Positions 34,588 to 42,771 of a DNA stretch of 64,000 bases are shown one piece after another. Position 1 is the stretch's first letter, and every line of letters starts with the position of its first letter. Below the pieces are notes generated by a model that searched no databases, had not been told where the DNA came from, and saw nothing but the letters and a program-made list of their open reading frames with translations. The DNA lies in contig JANMMZ010000016.1 in assembly GCA_031373665.1 (NCBI GenBank), forward strand, positions 1 through 64,000, in the 5' to 3' direction. The position numbers and the translations under genes are program-made. This stretch comes from M3007 sp031373665. GTDB lineage: Bacteria; Bacteroidota; Bacteroidia; Chitinophagales; Saprospiraceae.

Positions 34588-34626
34588 AAAAGCCCATCCC
34601 CGAATAAGATCAGGAATGGGCTTTTT
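34588..34626 (-). terminator. Rho-independent terminator after the Gfo/Idh gene
   Basis: AAAAGCCCAT (34588-34597) pairs with ATGGGCTTTT (34616-34625), with an inner CC/GG extension. T-runs lie on both strands, so it can act in either direction. It lies downstream of the minus-strand oxidoreductase operon. Confidence 0.75.
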
Positions 34627-34639
34627 AATAGAAAATACA

Positions 34640-34714
34640 AATTAGGAACGGCTCTGGAATATGGGGTCAAAAGATGTGCATCAATTTGTACCTTTATTTC
34701 GGAACCGTTCCTAA
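34640..34714 (+). repeat. Hairpin element family, copy 3
   Basis: GAACGGCTCTGGAATA pairs with TATTTCGGAACCGTTC through Watson-Crick pairs, two G-T wobbles and one mismatch. The loop keeps AAAAGATGTGCATCAATTTG. It overlaps the last codons of the Gfo/Idh gene (stop at 34711). Confidence 0.75.
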
Positions 34715-36024
34715 AATGCTTTCGTCACCCCAGGTACTGCACAGGCATACAAACCATCGGCACCGGGCAGTACTTTAGGGGCTGTATTCCAGTCAAATTT
34801 CTCAGGTAGCAAATCAATTTGCGAATTGAGCGCGGCATCCCATTCTACCAATTGACCAGAATAGGTAGCCATGCGCCCCATGATGGCTGTAAGGGTGCTT
34901 TTTGCCGCATTTTCGGCATCAGCAAACTTGTATTCGCCTTTGGCTATGGCCGCAAACAACTCATCATGCTCTACCTGATAGGGATTCGGATCATTCTTAT
35001 TATCGTAATCCATGAGTACTTTACCTTTGGCGGAAATAATTTTTCCAGGTGCCGGTGCAGAACCGGCCGTACCATGAAATGCTTCGGTTACACTATCTTT
35101 CGTGCCCGGTATTTGGCGGCACTGGCTGAACATGCGCGAACCATCGGCATATTCGTACTCCACCAAATGGTGGTCGTATATTTCACCATAATCTTTACCT
35201 ATACGTACTTGACGGCCACCGCTGCCATAGGCACGGACGGGGTATGATTGCTTAACCCAGTTGGATACATCTAAGTTATGTACGTGTTGCTCCACAATAT
35301 GATCGCCACAAAGCCAAGTGAAATAGTACCAATTGTCCATTTGATACTGCATTTCATTTTGCTCAGGTTTTCGTGGGTGTACCCAAAGTGCGCCCATGTT
35401 CCAATATACCCTAGAAGCCACCATATCGCCGATGACACCGCTCTGCAATTTATCAACCCACTGCCGATAAATCGTCTGATAGTGCCGCTGTAAGCCCACG
35501 ACCACGTTCAGTTTATTGCGCTTAGCGGTTTCCGCTGCGGCCAATACCCTTCTGATACCGGGTCCATCTACGGCCACAGGTTTTTCCATGAACACGTGTT
35601 TATTTTGCTTGATGGCCTCTTCAAAATGAATGGGGCGAAACCCTGGCGGCGTTGCCAAAATTACTACATCTGCCAAGGCGATTGCCTGTTTGTACCCATC
35701 AAAACCCACAAATTTGCGGTCTTCTGGCACGTCTATTCTACTTTTGATGTCGCCCTCTTGTTCAGCGGCTTCTGTAATGAGGTTTTTATGCGCTTCGTCT
35801 ACTTTCCAACGAAATACGTCGGCCATGGCCACCAACCGCACGTTCTGTTTACTCAAAAGTGCTTGCATCGCAGCACCTGTCCCTCGCCCTCCACAGCCTA
35901 CGAGTACTATTTTGATGGTGTCATCTGAAAGGCTATGGGCGGCTTGTGCCAGTGGAAGTCCACTGAGCATGGTACCACCACTGATGGCCACGGTTTTTTT
36001 GAGAAAATCACGACGGGTGTTCAT
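34711..36024 (-). CDS. Gfo/Idh/MocA family oxidoreductase, Tat-exported
   Basis: 437 residues. The Tat signal (NTRRDFLKKTVAISGG) is followed by a Rossmann fold (IKIVLVGCGGRGTGAAMQAL), the EKPVAVDGPGIRR motif typical of the family, and the C-terminal Gfo/Idh domain (VYWNMGALWVHPRKP, YTWLCGDHIVEQHVHNLD). Such exported members act on sugars in the periplasm with tightly bound NAD(P). The substrate is unknown. It follows the MbnH/MbnP-like pair (31-bp gap) and may be co-transcribed, though a functional link is not obvious. Confidence 0.9.
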   Translation of the reverse strand: MNTRRDFLKKTVAISGGTMLSGLPLAQAAHSLSDDTIKIVLVGCGGRGTGAAMQALLSKQNVRLVAMADVFRWKVDEAHKNLITEAAEQEGDIKSRIDVPEDRKFVGFDGYKQAIALADVVILATPPGFRPIHFEEAIKQNKHVFMEKPVAVDGPGIRRVLAAAETAKRNKLNVVVGLQRHYQTIYRQWVDKLQSGVIGDMVASRVYWNMGALWVHPRKPEQNEMQYQMDNWYYFTWLCGDHIVEQHVHNLDVSNWVKQSYPVRAYGSGGRQVRIGKDYGEIYDHHLVEYEYADGSRMFSQCRQIPGTKDSVTEAFHGTAGSAPAPGKIISAKGKVLMDYDNKNDPNPYQVEHDELFAAIAKGEYKFADAENAAKSTLTAIMGRMATYSGQLVEWDAALNSQIDLLPEKFDWNTAPKVLPGADGLYACAVPGVTKAF

Positions 36025-36055
36025 AAAAAGTTACATTTTTTCGTTAATAAAATAT

Positions 36056-37222
36056 TTAGAATGGACTCTGTAAATCAGGATTATTAATCACTTGTGTATC
36101 GGTCAGTGTGTGCAAAAACTTGATAAGTGCGCTTTTATGGTAAGCGGTTAAGGTATTATTGATGGCATTCAAGCCCACCTGATTCAAGAGCGGATCTTCA
36201 TTAGATACACCTTTACCTTTCAAGGCGTAATTTTCTACTACCTGCTCCAACGTTTGAAAACGTCCATCATGCATATAAGGGGCACTTTTGGCAATATTAC
36301 GAAGGTTGGGCGAGCGAAATTTACCTTGATCACCCTCTTTGCTGGTGACCTCAAATAATCCTTTATCCGTAAAATTATTCAAAGTCGGAACAGCGTCCAA
36401 CCCATTGTTAAAATACAGGTTTCCAGAAGTCATGGTCAAAGCACCGTGGCAATGAAAACATTGGGCATCCGGCAAATTGGTGATCCCTGTCTCAACCTGT
36501 GCTTCAAAAAACATAGTATATCCATCTAGTTCTTCATCATCAAAAACCATAAAATCCCTCGTTTTTAAAAATTCATCATATTTGGAACTACCGCTGCTCA
36601 CAATGATCCGCTCAAACTGAGCAATGGCTTTTGCTGCCAACTCTTTGGTCATTTGCGCTCTGGAACTGATCCCAAATGCCTTCCGAAACAAGGTTGGGTA
36701 CGTGGGGTCTGCTTTCAATTTTTCCATGACATTGGGCCAAGTCGAGTGCATTTCAATTGGGTCTTCTACAGGCAATAAGGCTTGCTCCTCCAAGGTTTTA
36801 GCGCGGCCATCCCAAAAGAGGCCGATTTCAGGCCTGATGTAACCAATATTTAGGAGCGACATAGCACTACGCCTTCCGGCAATGCCGTCAATACCTACGG
36901 AAACGGGTTTATTATCGGTAAAACTGCCTTGTGGCAAATGACACGAAGCGCAAGACATAGTGCCATCGGCCGATAAAATATTATCATAAAACAGTCTGCG
37001 ACCCAATTGGACTCCATCTGAAGTCATTGGATTGTCGGCTGGAATTGGCATTTGAGGAAAGTGAGCCGGCTTTTTGATCGTATATACTTGGGGCAGATAA
37101 GGAATATTCTCCAAATCGCCCACCACAACAGGCGGCTCTGGATTCATTTTATCACAAGCACTGATGCACACAACGGTCATCAATATGAGCACTGCTATCT
37201 TGGATTTGATGTTATTTCTCAT
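36056..37222 (-). CDS. Di-haem cytochrome c peroxidase / MauG-MbnH-like lipoprotein
   Basis: 388 residues. A lipoprotein signal (VLILMTVVCISAC) is followed by two c-haem sites: MSCASCHLPQGSF and QCFHCHGALT. LRNIAKSAPYMHDGRFQTLE, with a Met/His near the second haem, matches the di-haem peroxidase/MauG superfamily. Its upstream neighbour is an MbnP-like protein, and MbnH enzymes oxidise a Trp of MbnP to kynurenine, so this assignment is favoured over a peroxide-scavenging role. Periplasmic, membrane-anchored. Confidence 0.85.
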   Translation of the reverse strand: MRNNIKSKIAVLILMTVVCISACDKMNPEPPVVVGDLENIPYLPQVYTIKKPAHFPQMPIPADNPMTSDGVQLGRRLFYDNILSADGTMSCASCHLPQGSFTDNKPVSVGIDGIAGRRSAMSLLNIGYIRPEIGLFWDGRAKTLEEQALLPVEDPIEMHSTWPNVMEKLKADPTYPTLFRKAFGISSRAQMTKELAAKAIAQFERIIVSSGSSKYDEFLKTRDFMVFDDEELDGYTMFFEAQVETGITNLPDAQCFHCHGALTMTSGNLYFNNGLDAVPTLNNFTDKGLFEVTSKEGDQGKFRSPNLRNIAKSAPYMHDGRFQTLEQVVENYALKGKGVSNEDPLLNQVGLNAINNTLTAYHKSALIKFLHTLTDTQVINNPDLQSPF

Positions 37223-37234
37223 GGAGTAATTGAA

Positions 37235-38008
37235 TTATTGGTTGAATGATGTAGCCTGCGAGAAAGCATCCACTACAAACAATGCCACCCTCAAATCAGT
37301 CAATGAAGAAGAGGTAGCCGGAGAAGCCTCCATATCATAGGGTGTGCCGTCGGGATTGACAAAAAGTTTCTTTAGGTCAAAAGAAATAGTTCCCGGCTGT
37401 CCATTGGCGGCCACTGTGATGGGTTGAGTCAAGGTAATGGTGCGGTATACTGGATCAGAACCTGTGTGATAGATCATCCAATGATCTGACAAACCATTAT
37501 TATCGGCATCGCCTACGGCTTCTATTTTTGTAAATATGTAACTAGCCCAACCCTGCCAGTATTCGATTTCGCTACTCAAGGGGCTTTCCGCAGGGAATGC
37601 ATTTGGGCTCTTTCCATTGGATTCAGGGTTCACGCCCAATCCAAACTTAATGGCCTTGTAATTGCCTTCTGGCACTCCACTAAAAGTGAAAGTAGGGGTG
37701 GCCGATAAGTTGGTACTAGCAAATGTAGGAAAGAAATTCACATCAATAACATCCTTTAATTTTACTTCCTTATCATTGTCAGTCACCAATGTAATATCAG
37801 ATATATAACTCCGAAACAGGGTGAAAACCAAAGGGTAATTGTTTATATTGTAAGGATACTCTTTTGATTTTTCCAATTGCGCCCCATCGTAAAGGGCCTT
37901 AAAGGTTAGGGTAAAATCGGCCACAGGGCCTTCCTCTAAGCGTTGATCTTTGCAGGCAAAAAAGGACATACTCAAGGCAATAATTGCCAAAAAAGAATAT
38001 TTATTCAT
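37235..38008 (-). CDS. MbnP-like lipoprotein
   Basis: 257 residues. Lipoprotein signal (IIALSMSFFAC). The body has the MbnP pattern: an early VADFTLTFKALYDG strand, SYISDITLV, FTFSGVPEGNYKAIKFGLGVN, then EIEYWQGWASYIFTKIEAVG with candidate Trp residues for oxidation, and SFDLKKLF. It lies 12 bp before the MbnH-like gene in one operon. In methanotrophs this pair takes part in copper handling; a copper role here is inferred. The 38009-38186 region upstream has a GAACTTTG -7-like motif on the minus strand. Confidence 0.78.
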   Translation of the reverse strand: MNKYSFLAIIALSMSFFACKDQRLEEGPVADFTLTFKALYDGAQLEKSKEYPYNINNYPLVFTLFRSYISDITLVTDNDKEVKLKDVIDVNFFPTFASTNLSATPTFTFSGVPEGNYKAIKFGLGVNPESNGKSPNAFPAESPLSSEIEYWQGWASYIFTKIEAVGDADNNGLSDHWMIYHTGSDPVYRTITLTQPITVAANGQPGTISFDLKKLFVNPDGTPYDMEASPATSSSLTDLRVALFVVDAFSQATSFNQ

Positions 38009-38186
38009 TGTATTTAATTTAGTAAGTAACAGAATGGACGTGTAATGTAGTGCAAAGTTCGCACAATATTACTCAACAACAACAAAACATTTCGTTAGTT
38101 GGAGACAATTTTGATATTAAACCCCATTTTGTCTTTTAGTGTCCAATTTTCAGGTATTTCCTTGAGGAACGGTGTCGGAATAACTT

Positions 38187-38993
38187 TTACTTCTTCTTTA
38201 TTATCCAAATATCTTGCGGCACCCATTTCTCATTTTCAGGCTTGGGGGCTACATGTTCTAAGATCTCCACATTATGAAACAGTTTTTTCATAAATGCCGT
38301 TGGGTGAAATGCCGAAAAAGTCCGGTGTCCCTCTTTTACGTTGCCTCTAATAATCAGTGCGCCATTGTTGTATTTAAGCACTTCGGAATCGGTTAATTTG
38401 ACTTTAAAATTGTCACCTTGAGTCGTCAAAAACATGATTCCATTGGGTTTAAGGATCCGAAAAAGTTCGCTGTACCAATCAAAATGCAACGGTTCTGATA
38501 AATGCGTAAATATTGAAATTCCATAAATCACGTCAAAAAAATCATCCGCATATGGTAGTTTTGCCTCTAACGAATTTTTATTGAATTTTATATCAGGCAG
38601 GTTTTTTGAGCACCACTCAATGGATTGTTCATTGTAATCGGTTCCATAATATTCACATCCATTCCCGATGACGGATGGCAGGTGGCGAATCACCCTTCCA
38701 GGGCCACAACCCCAATCGAGTATTTTCTTATTGTGTAGGTCAATATGCTTCTCCAAATAATTCGCAATCCATTGAGCAGTACCAATACTTTCTGTATAGT
38801 ACTTTTTATAATTCAACTGAAAAGACTCATATATCAGGTAATCAGGTGGTAGTTTCACGTCAGGATTACTCTTTTTGAAGTCATTGTTTATCTTTCTGTT
38901 ATTATGACGCTCCATGTAATAACGAACCCAGTCCGTAAAATAAATCAACCCAAGTTGCCTCAATGCATTTGAAATCTGTCCTCTATTCATCAA
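38187..38993 (-). CDS. Class I SAM-dependent methyltransferase
   Basis: 268 residues. The SAM-binding motif I is KKILDWGCGPGRVIRHL, followed by YYGTDYNEQSIEWC, LPYADDFFDVIYGISIFTHL and LFRILKPNGIMFLTTQG, a complete methyltransferase 11/25 fold. The substrate cannot be predicted. The N-terminus (about 60 residues) is basic. It appears monocistronic, with non-coding DNA on both sides. Confidence 0.88.
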   Translation of the reverse strand: MMNRGQISNALRQLGLIYFTDWVRYYMERHNNRKINNDFKKSNPDVKLPPDYLIYESFQLNYKKYYTESIGTAQWIANYLEKHIDLHNKKILDWGCGPGRVIRHLPSVIGNGCEYYGTDYNEQSIEWCSKNLPDIKFNKNSLEAKLPYADDFFDVIYGISIFTHLSEPLHFDWYSELFRILKPNGIMFLTTQGDNFKVKLTDSEVLKYNNGALIIRGNVKEGHRTFSAFHPTAFMKKLFHNVEILEHVAPKPENEKWVPQDIWIIKKK

Positions 38994-39338
38994 TGTGTTA
39001 GTTTTAGTGCTATTTTTGTGATACGCTTTGCTTGGTGCTCTTTGATGTATTGAAAGTCATTTTGTTTAGATCTTGCCTAAGGTCAAAGTTACGGGTGTTT
39101 TGTGATGTGGAGGGTAAAATATTTTTGGGCTTGGGGCAAATTTGAATTTGGGGTGGTGTTAGGGGTAAAACGATTGAAATGTGGAATTTGGGCGTAGGAT
39201 GGTGTAAAAGGATTGGGAAAAAGTAAAAAATCCGATAAATGATTTAGAGTAATAAAAACTTGACTTATATTTGTGCCAACAAAATATCATAATGTGACCC
39301 ACTCATACCAAACATCGTACAATCTTGGTTCACACACA

Positions 39339-39374
39339 ATGCGGATACTCGGTCTTTAGGGTATCCGCATTTTT
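39339..39374 (+). terminator. Strong intrinsic terminator ending a gene-free stretch
   Basis: ATGCGGATAC (39339-39348) pairs with GTATCCGCAT (39361-39370), followed by TTTT. No gene precedes it on this strand: 38994-39338 is open only in short frames. A TATATTTG -7-like element at 39266-39273 would give a ~95-nt transcript ending here, so a small RNA is possible. Confidence 0.75.
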
Positions 39375-39438
39375 GTTGGGAGTAGTTTGGCGAGCAGTTG
39401 CTTGAATCTGGTAATGTTTATTAACTCTAATTTCAGAA

Positions 39439-40113
39439 ATGATATTCTTACTTTCATGTAAGTCACCCGAAGAAAAATGCAAAGAGGATTTTTTGTTATT
39501 CTTTGAGAAAGTAGCACAAAAAATATCAACCTTTAATATCAACAAAATGACACAGTATTTAAAAAACATTGAAAATCGCTTTCTGAATCTTACACTTGCA
39601 AGTTCTCTTGGGCAGGCAAAGCAAAAAAATACAGAAAATGAAATTGGATTCTACGTTCCAGTTTTAGTTAAAATTATCGAGTTTCTAATATTGTTCCTAT
39701 TTCTGCCAGTCATTTTAATGCTTTTATGGAAACTATTGGAATATCTTATAATGAGTACGGATTCTAATTTTTTAAAGGAAAATGTTGATCCTAATATGTT
39801 TGCAAATATACTTTTAGGAGGGATTAGTACTTTTATAATTAGCACTGCCATTTATGCCAATACTTTGTTCAATAAAGTTCCAAGCAAAATGACAATAATT
39901 AAACATCAAAAATATATCTATTTGGAAAGTTCATTAGGAACACTTATAACTGTGCCTATCAATAATGTCAAATCAACACTTGAAAATTCAAGAGTAAAAA
40001 TTGAATTTGAAAAAGATATTGAGGTTTGGTTAGACCTAAATTTGGAAGATGACAAGAATTTTAATACAGAATTATTGAAATATTTAAGTCTGTCTGATGC
40101 AAGTAATTCCTAA
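39439..40113 (+). CDS. Small membrane protein of unknown function
   Basis: Up to 224 residues from ATG 39439; ATG 39547 (188 residues, MTQYLKNIENRF) is an alternative. The longer form starts MIFLLSCKS, like a clipped lipoprotein signal. Two clear membrane helices follow (KIIEFLILFLFLPVILMLLW; ILLGGISTFIISTAIYA). The ~80-residue C-terminal part is soluble beta-rich (YIYLESSLGTLITVPI). I do not recognise the family. It lies 35 bp upstream of the MerT-like gene and is much more AT-rich than the core genes. Confidence 0.6.
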   Translation: MIFLLSCKSPEEKCKEDFLLFFEKVAQKISTFNINKMTQYLKNIENRFLNLTLASSLGQAKQKNTENEIGFYVPVLVKIIEFLILFLFLPVILMLLWKLLEYLIMSTDSNFLKENVDPNMFANILLGGISTFIISTAIYANTLFNKVPSKMTIIKHQKYIYLESSLGTLITVPINNVKSTLENSRVKIEFEKDIEVWLDLNLEDDKNFNTELLKYLSLSDASNS

Positions 40114-40148
40114 ATGCCCAAATGCCTTTATAAGATAACAAATAGAAA

Positions 40149-40574
40149 ATGAAAGTTTCAACCACACTTATCGGAAGCATATTTGCCTTTTTATTGGCTA
40201 CCAGTTGTTGCTGGCTGCCTTTTGTGGCAGTCATACTGGGCGGTGCTGCTGGGTTGACCGCTTTTTCCCAAAAACTCGATGCTTATAGCGGAGTTTTCAT
40301 GGCAATTGGGGTAATTTTTTTTGGTTATGCAGGATATACTTTTTGGCAAAAACAAAAAAATAGGCCCCCAACAATTACCCTAGAATCAGTCTTGACCTGT
40401 CCAAACTGTGGACATCAAAAAAACGAAACCATGCCGACCAATGCCTGCCAATATTTCTATGAATGTGAACAATGTAAAAAAATATTGAAGCCTTTACAGG
40501 GTTATTGCTGCGTATATTGCAGTTATGGAAGCGTAAAATGCCCGCCTATTCAAGCAGGTGAAGGCTGTTGTTAA
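40149..40574 (+). CDS. MerT-like membrane protein fused to a GDCCVxC-type metal-binding domain
   Basis: 141 residues. The N-terminal half resembles MerT (TSCCWLPFVAVILGGAAGL with a Cys pair in helix 1, and a second helix AIGVIFFGYAGYTFW). The C-terminal half is the GDCCVxC-like domain: LTCPNCGHQK, YFYECEQCKKILKPLQG, YCCVYCSYGSVKCPP, and a final GCC. The Gly-Asp of GDCC is Gly-Tyr here. The many Cys suggest transfer of mercury or another soft metal. No merA or merR is nearby. Confidence 0.8.
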   Translation: MKVSTTLIGSIFAFLLATSCCWLPFVAVILGGAAGLTAFSQKLDAYSGVFMAIGVIFFGYAGYTFWQKQKNRPPTITLESVLTCPNCGHQKNETMPTNACQYFYECEQCKKILKPLQGYCCVYCSYGSVKCPPIQAGEGCC

Positions 40575-40611
40575 ATTTCAGATTAATCATTCAAAAAATA
40601 ATGAACCACCT

Positions 40612-41169
40612 ATGAAATTAAAAGTAAATGATACGATCAGTATCCAATTAGTGAATGAAACCCATGCACAACCAATTTTTGAGTTAGTCAATAACAACAG
40701 ACCCCATCTAAGGGAATGGTTGCCCTTTGTTGACAGGATGCAAACCGTTGAATTCGCTGAAAATTTTGTCAAAGGAACCATCCAACGCAACAAAGAGGGT
40801 CATGAATTTGCGTTTGTAATTATTGAAAATGACCAACTCATTGGCCGCATCGGCATATATAAAATCGACAACCAAAACAAAATTGGAGAAATTGGCTATT
40901 GGTTGGCCGAAAAAATGCAAGGCAGAGGCATCATAACCCAATCGTGTAAAACACTAATTGAATTCTGTTTGAGTGAATTGAACTTAAATCGAATGGAAAT
41001 AAAGTGCAGCACCGAAAACCTAAAAAGCCAATCCATTCCCCAAAAACTGGGCTTTACCAAAGAAGGGATTATTCGTCAAGGCGAATTAGTGCATGGCAAA
41101 TTTATTGACCTACAACTGTACTCACTTCTAAAAACCGACGTTGAAAATCTGCATCTGCACAAAAATTAG
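40612..41169 (+). CDS. GNAT N-acetyltransferase (RimJ/RimL type)
   Basis: About 185 residues. Acetyl-CoA fold elements: ISIQLVNETHAQPIFELV, WLPFVDRMQTVEFAENFV, IGRIGIYKIDNQNKIGEIGYW, then LAEKMQGRGIITQSCKTLIE (the pyrophosphate-binding loop, Q-G-R-G-I) and LNLNRMEIKCSTEN. ATG 40612 is chosen because the frame upstream overlaps the MerT-like gene. Relatives acetylate ribosomal proteins or antibiotics; the target here is unknown. It lies 37 bp after the MerT-like gene. Confidence 0.88.
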   Translation: MKLKVNDTISIQLVNETHAQPIFELVNNNRPHLREWLPFVDRMQTVEFAENFVKGTIQRNKEGHEFAFVIIENDQLIGRIGIYKIDNQNKIGEIGYWLAEKMQGRGIITQSCKTLIEFCLSELNLNRMEIKCSTENLKSQSIPQKLGFTKEGIIRQGELVHGKFIDLQLYSLLKTDVENLHLHKN

Positions 41170-41573
41170 AAAAAAAACAACCAATTGTTTAATAATAATA
41201 AAATCCTACCTACCTTTACCCCCGCATACTTAACTTATTATTAGGTTTTGTGTGATTAATAATCCAATTATAGCGTTTTTACTCACTAATAATAAAAAAA
41301 TTAGGTAGTATTTGCGCATAAAACCGGTCAATTGCTCACTTTTTGATACTAAAAGTAGGAAGGATTAGTCCTTTGGGCTTACTAAAAAAAAGTGTCTCGA
41401 TCGAACGGCTTCTAATTTCCCCCCTCTCTTGATTATTTTCGGCATTCTTTTTGCAAGAGTGTTGTAATCATCCCCCTTCGCAAAAATGCCTGTTTAATGG
41501 GTTTGTCCCATTAAATATGAAATAGTGCTAATAATCATATGTCGTTTTGACGCTTGGCTGACAATTTTTTTGT

Positions 41574-41603
41574 TTGCTTGTGTCAAAATAAGGGCTACTT
41601 TTG
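41574..41603 (+). promoter_or_regulatory. Promoter of the PorP/SprF gene
   Basis: TTG (41574-41576), 19-nt spacer, TACTTTTG (41596-41603), with a second TACTTTTG at 41611-41618. Transcription would start near 41610, 24 nt before ATG 41634. The rest of the 464-bp gap (41170-41573) is AT-rich with repeated TTATTATTA-type tracts and no gene. Confidence 0.75.
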
Positions 41604-41633
41604 TAGCCATTACTTTTGAATACTAAATAAAAG

Positions 41634-42695
41634 ATGGTGAAGACTCTACTGTCACATTTACGCCTGCTTATTTTTCTTGGACTGTCACTGGGTTATACCA
41701 CATTGACTGCACAGGATATACATTTTTCTCAATACGGTAATTCACCCATGAACCTTAGCCCCGGCTTAGCAGGTGTCTTCGGTGGAGACATGCGCTTTGC
41801 GGCCAACTACCGCAGCCAGTGGCGCAGCGTTCCCGTTCCGTATTCCACATTCGCAGGCAGCGTCGAAAACAAAATTTACTGGAGTAAAGGTAAGTACGAC
41901 CGTTACCTAACCCTAGGCCTATTGCTTAACCACGACAAACAAGGAAGCCTAAAACTAACCTCCTTACAAGTGGGCATTCCCATCTCTGTTACCTTACCAT
42001 TGGCTAAAAACAACTTTTTAACAGTAGGTGTAAAACCTGCTTTTGGACAGCGGTCATTTGCCACTGATAAGTTAACCTTCGATGCACAATGGATTGACTG
42101 TGTGTTTGATCCAAGTGCCGATATTCGAGAGACTCAGTTATTTGCAAACAACAGCCTAAAATATTTTGACCTCAGTGCCGGCCTCAATTACCGGTGGCAG
42201 GCCAATAAGAAACGTACTCGTGTAGATTTTGGTGGCAGTTGGAACCATATCAACCGCCCTAACCACGATTTTTGGTCTTCTGACCTCACCGATCCAGGAA
42301 ACGTTCGGCTCTATGACAAAAAATCTGCCTACCTGCTTGGTCTTTTCCAAATGTCTGGCAATTTTGACCTAATGGCACAAGGAATTTATCAAAAACAAGG
42401 GACTTACACCGAATTAATCTACGGAGGAGGGCTACGTTTGCACTTGAATCAGCAACCATATCGTGAGTTAGCACTTCAGGTAGGGGTGGATTATCGCCAT
42501 TTCTATCAGGATGCTTTGATCCCACACATTGAGTTGCTTTATCGTACGTGGACCCTTGGCCTTACCTACGATGTCAACATCTGGTCAGATGTAAAATTGG
42601 TAACCAATCGTCGTGGAGGCCCAGAACTATCTTTGATTTATAGACTATACCGCGTCAAGCCTTTACCTAAGTTTAAGTCTTGCCCCATTATATAG
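41634..42695 (+). CDS. PorP/SprF-family outer-membrane protein of the type IX secretion/gliding system
   Basis: 353 residues. Signal peptide (LRLLIFLGLSLGYTTLTAQ), then the diagnostic opening DIHFSQYGNSPMNLSPGLAG and FAANYRSQWRSVPVPYSTFA, with a predicted 14-strand barrel. SprF-type members help export and anchor SprB-like adhesins. Context supports this: it opens a cluster with two OmpA-like proteins and a type B SprB-like protein. Its promoter is at 41574-41603. Confidence 0.92.
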   Translation: MVKTLLSHLRLLIFLGLSLGYTTLTAQDIHFSQYGNSPMNLSPGLAGVFGGDMRFAANYRSQWRSVPVPYSTFAGSVENKIYWSKGKYDRYLTLGLLLNHDKQGSLKLTSLQVGIPISVTLPLAKNNFLTVGVKPAFGQRSFATDKLTFDAQWIDCVFDPSADIRETQLFANNSLKYFDLSAGLNYRWQANKKRTRVDFGGSWNHINRPNHDFWSSDLTDPGNVRLYDKKSAYLLGLFQMSGNFDLMAQGIYQKQGTYTELIYGGGLRLHLNQQPYRELALQVGVDYRHFYQDALIPHIELLYRTWTLGLTYDVNIWSDVKLVTNRRGGPELSLIYRLYRVKPLPKFKSCPII

Positions 42696-42771
42696 GCGTA
42701 TTCTAATCCATATTTAACCGATTTTACCCCTAGCACCATTCATTTAATCAATTTTTTTATTCACAGCCTTT

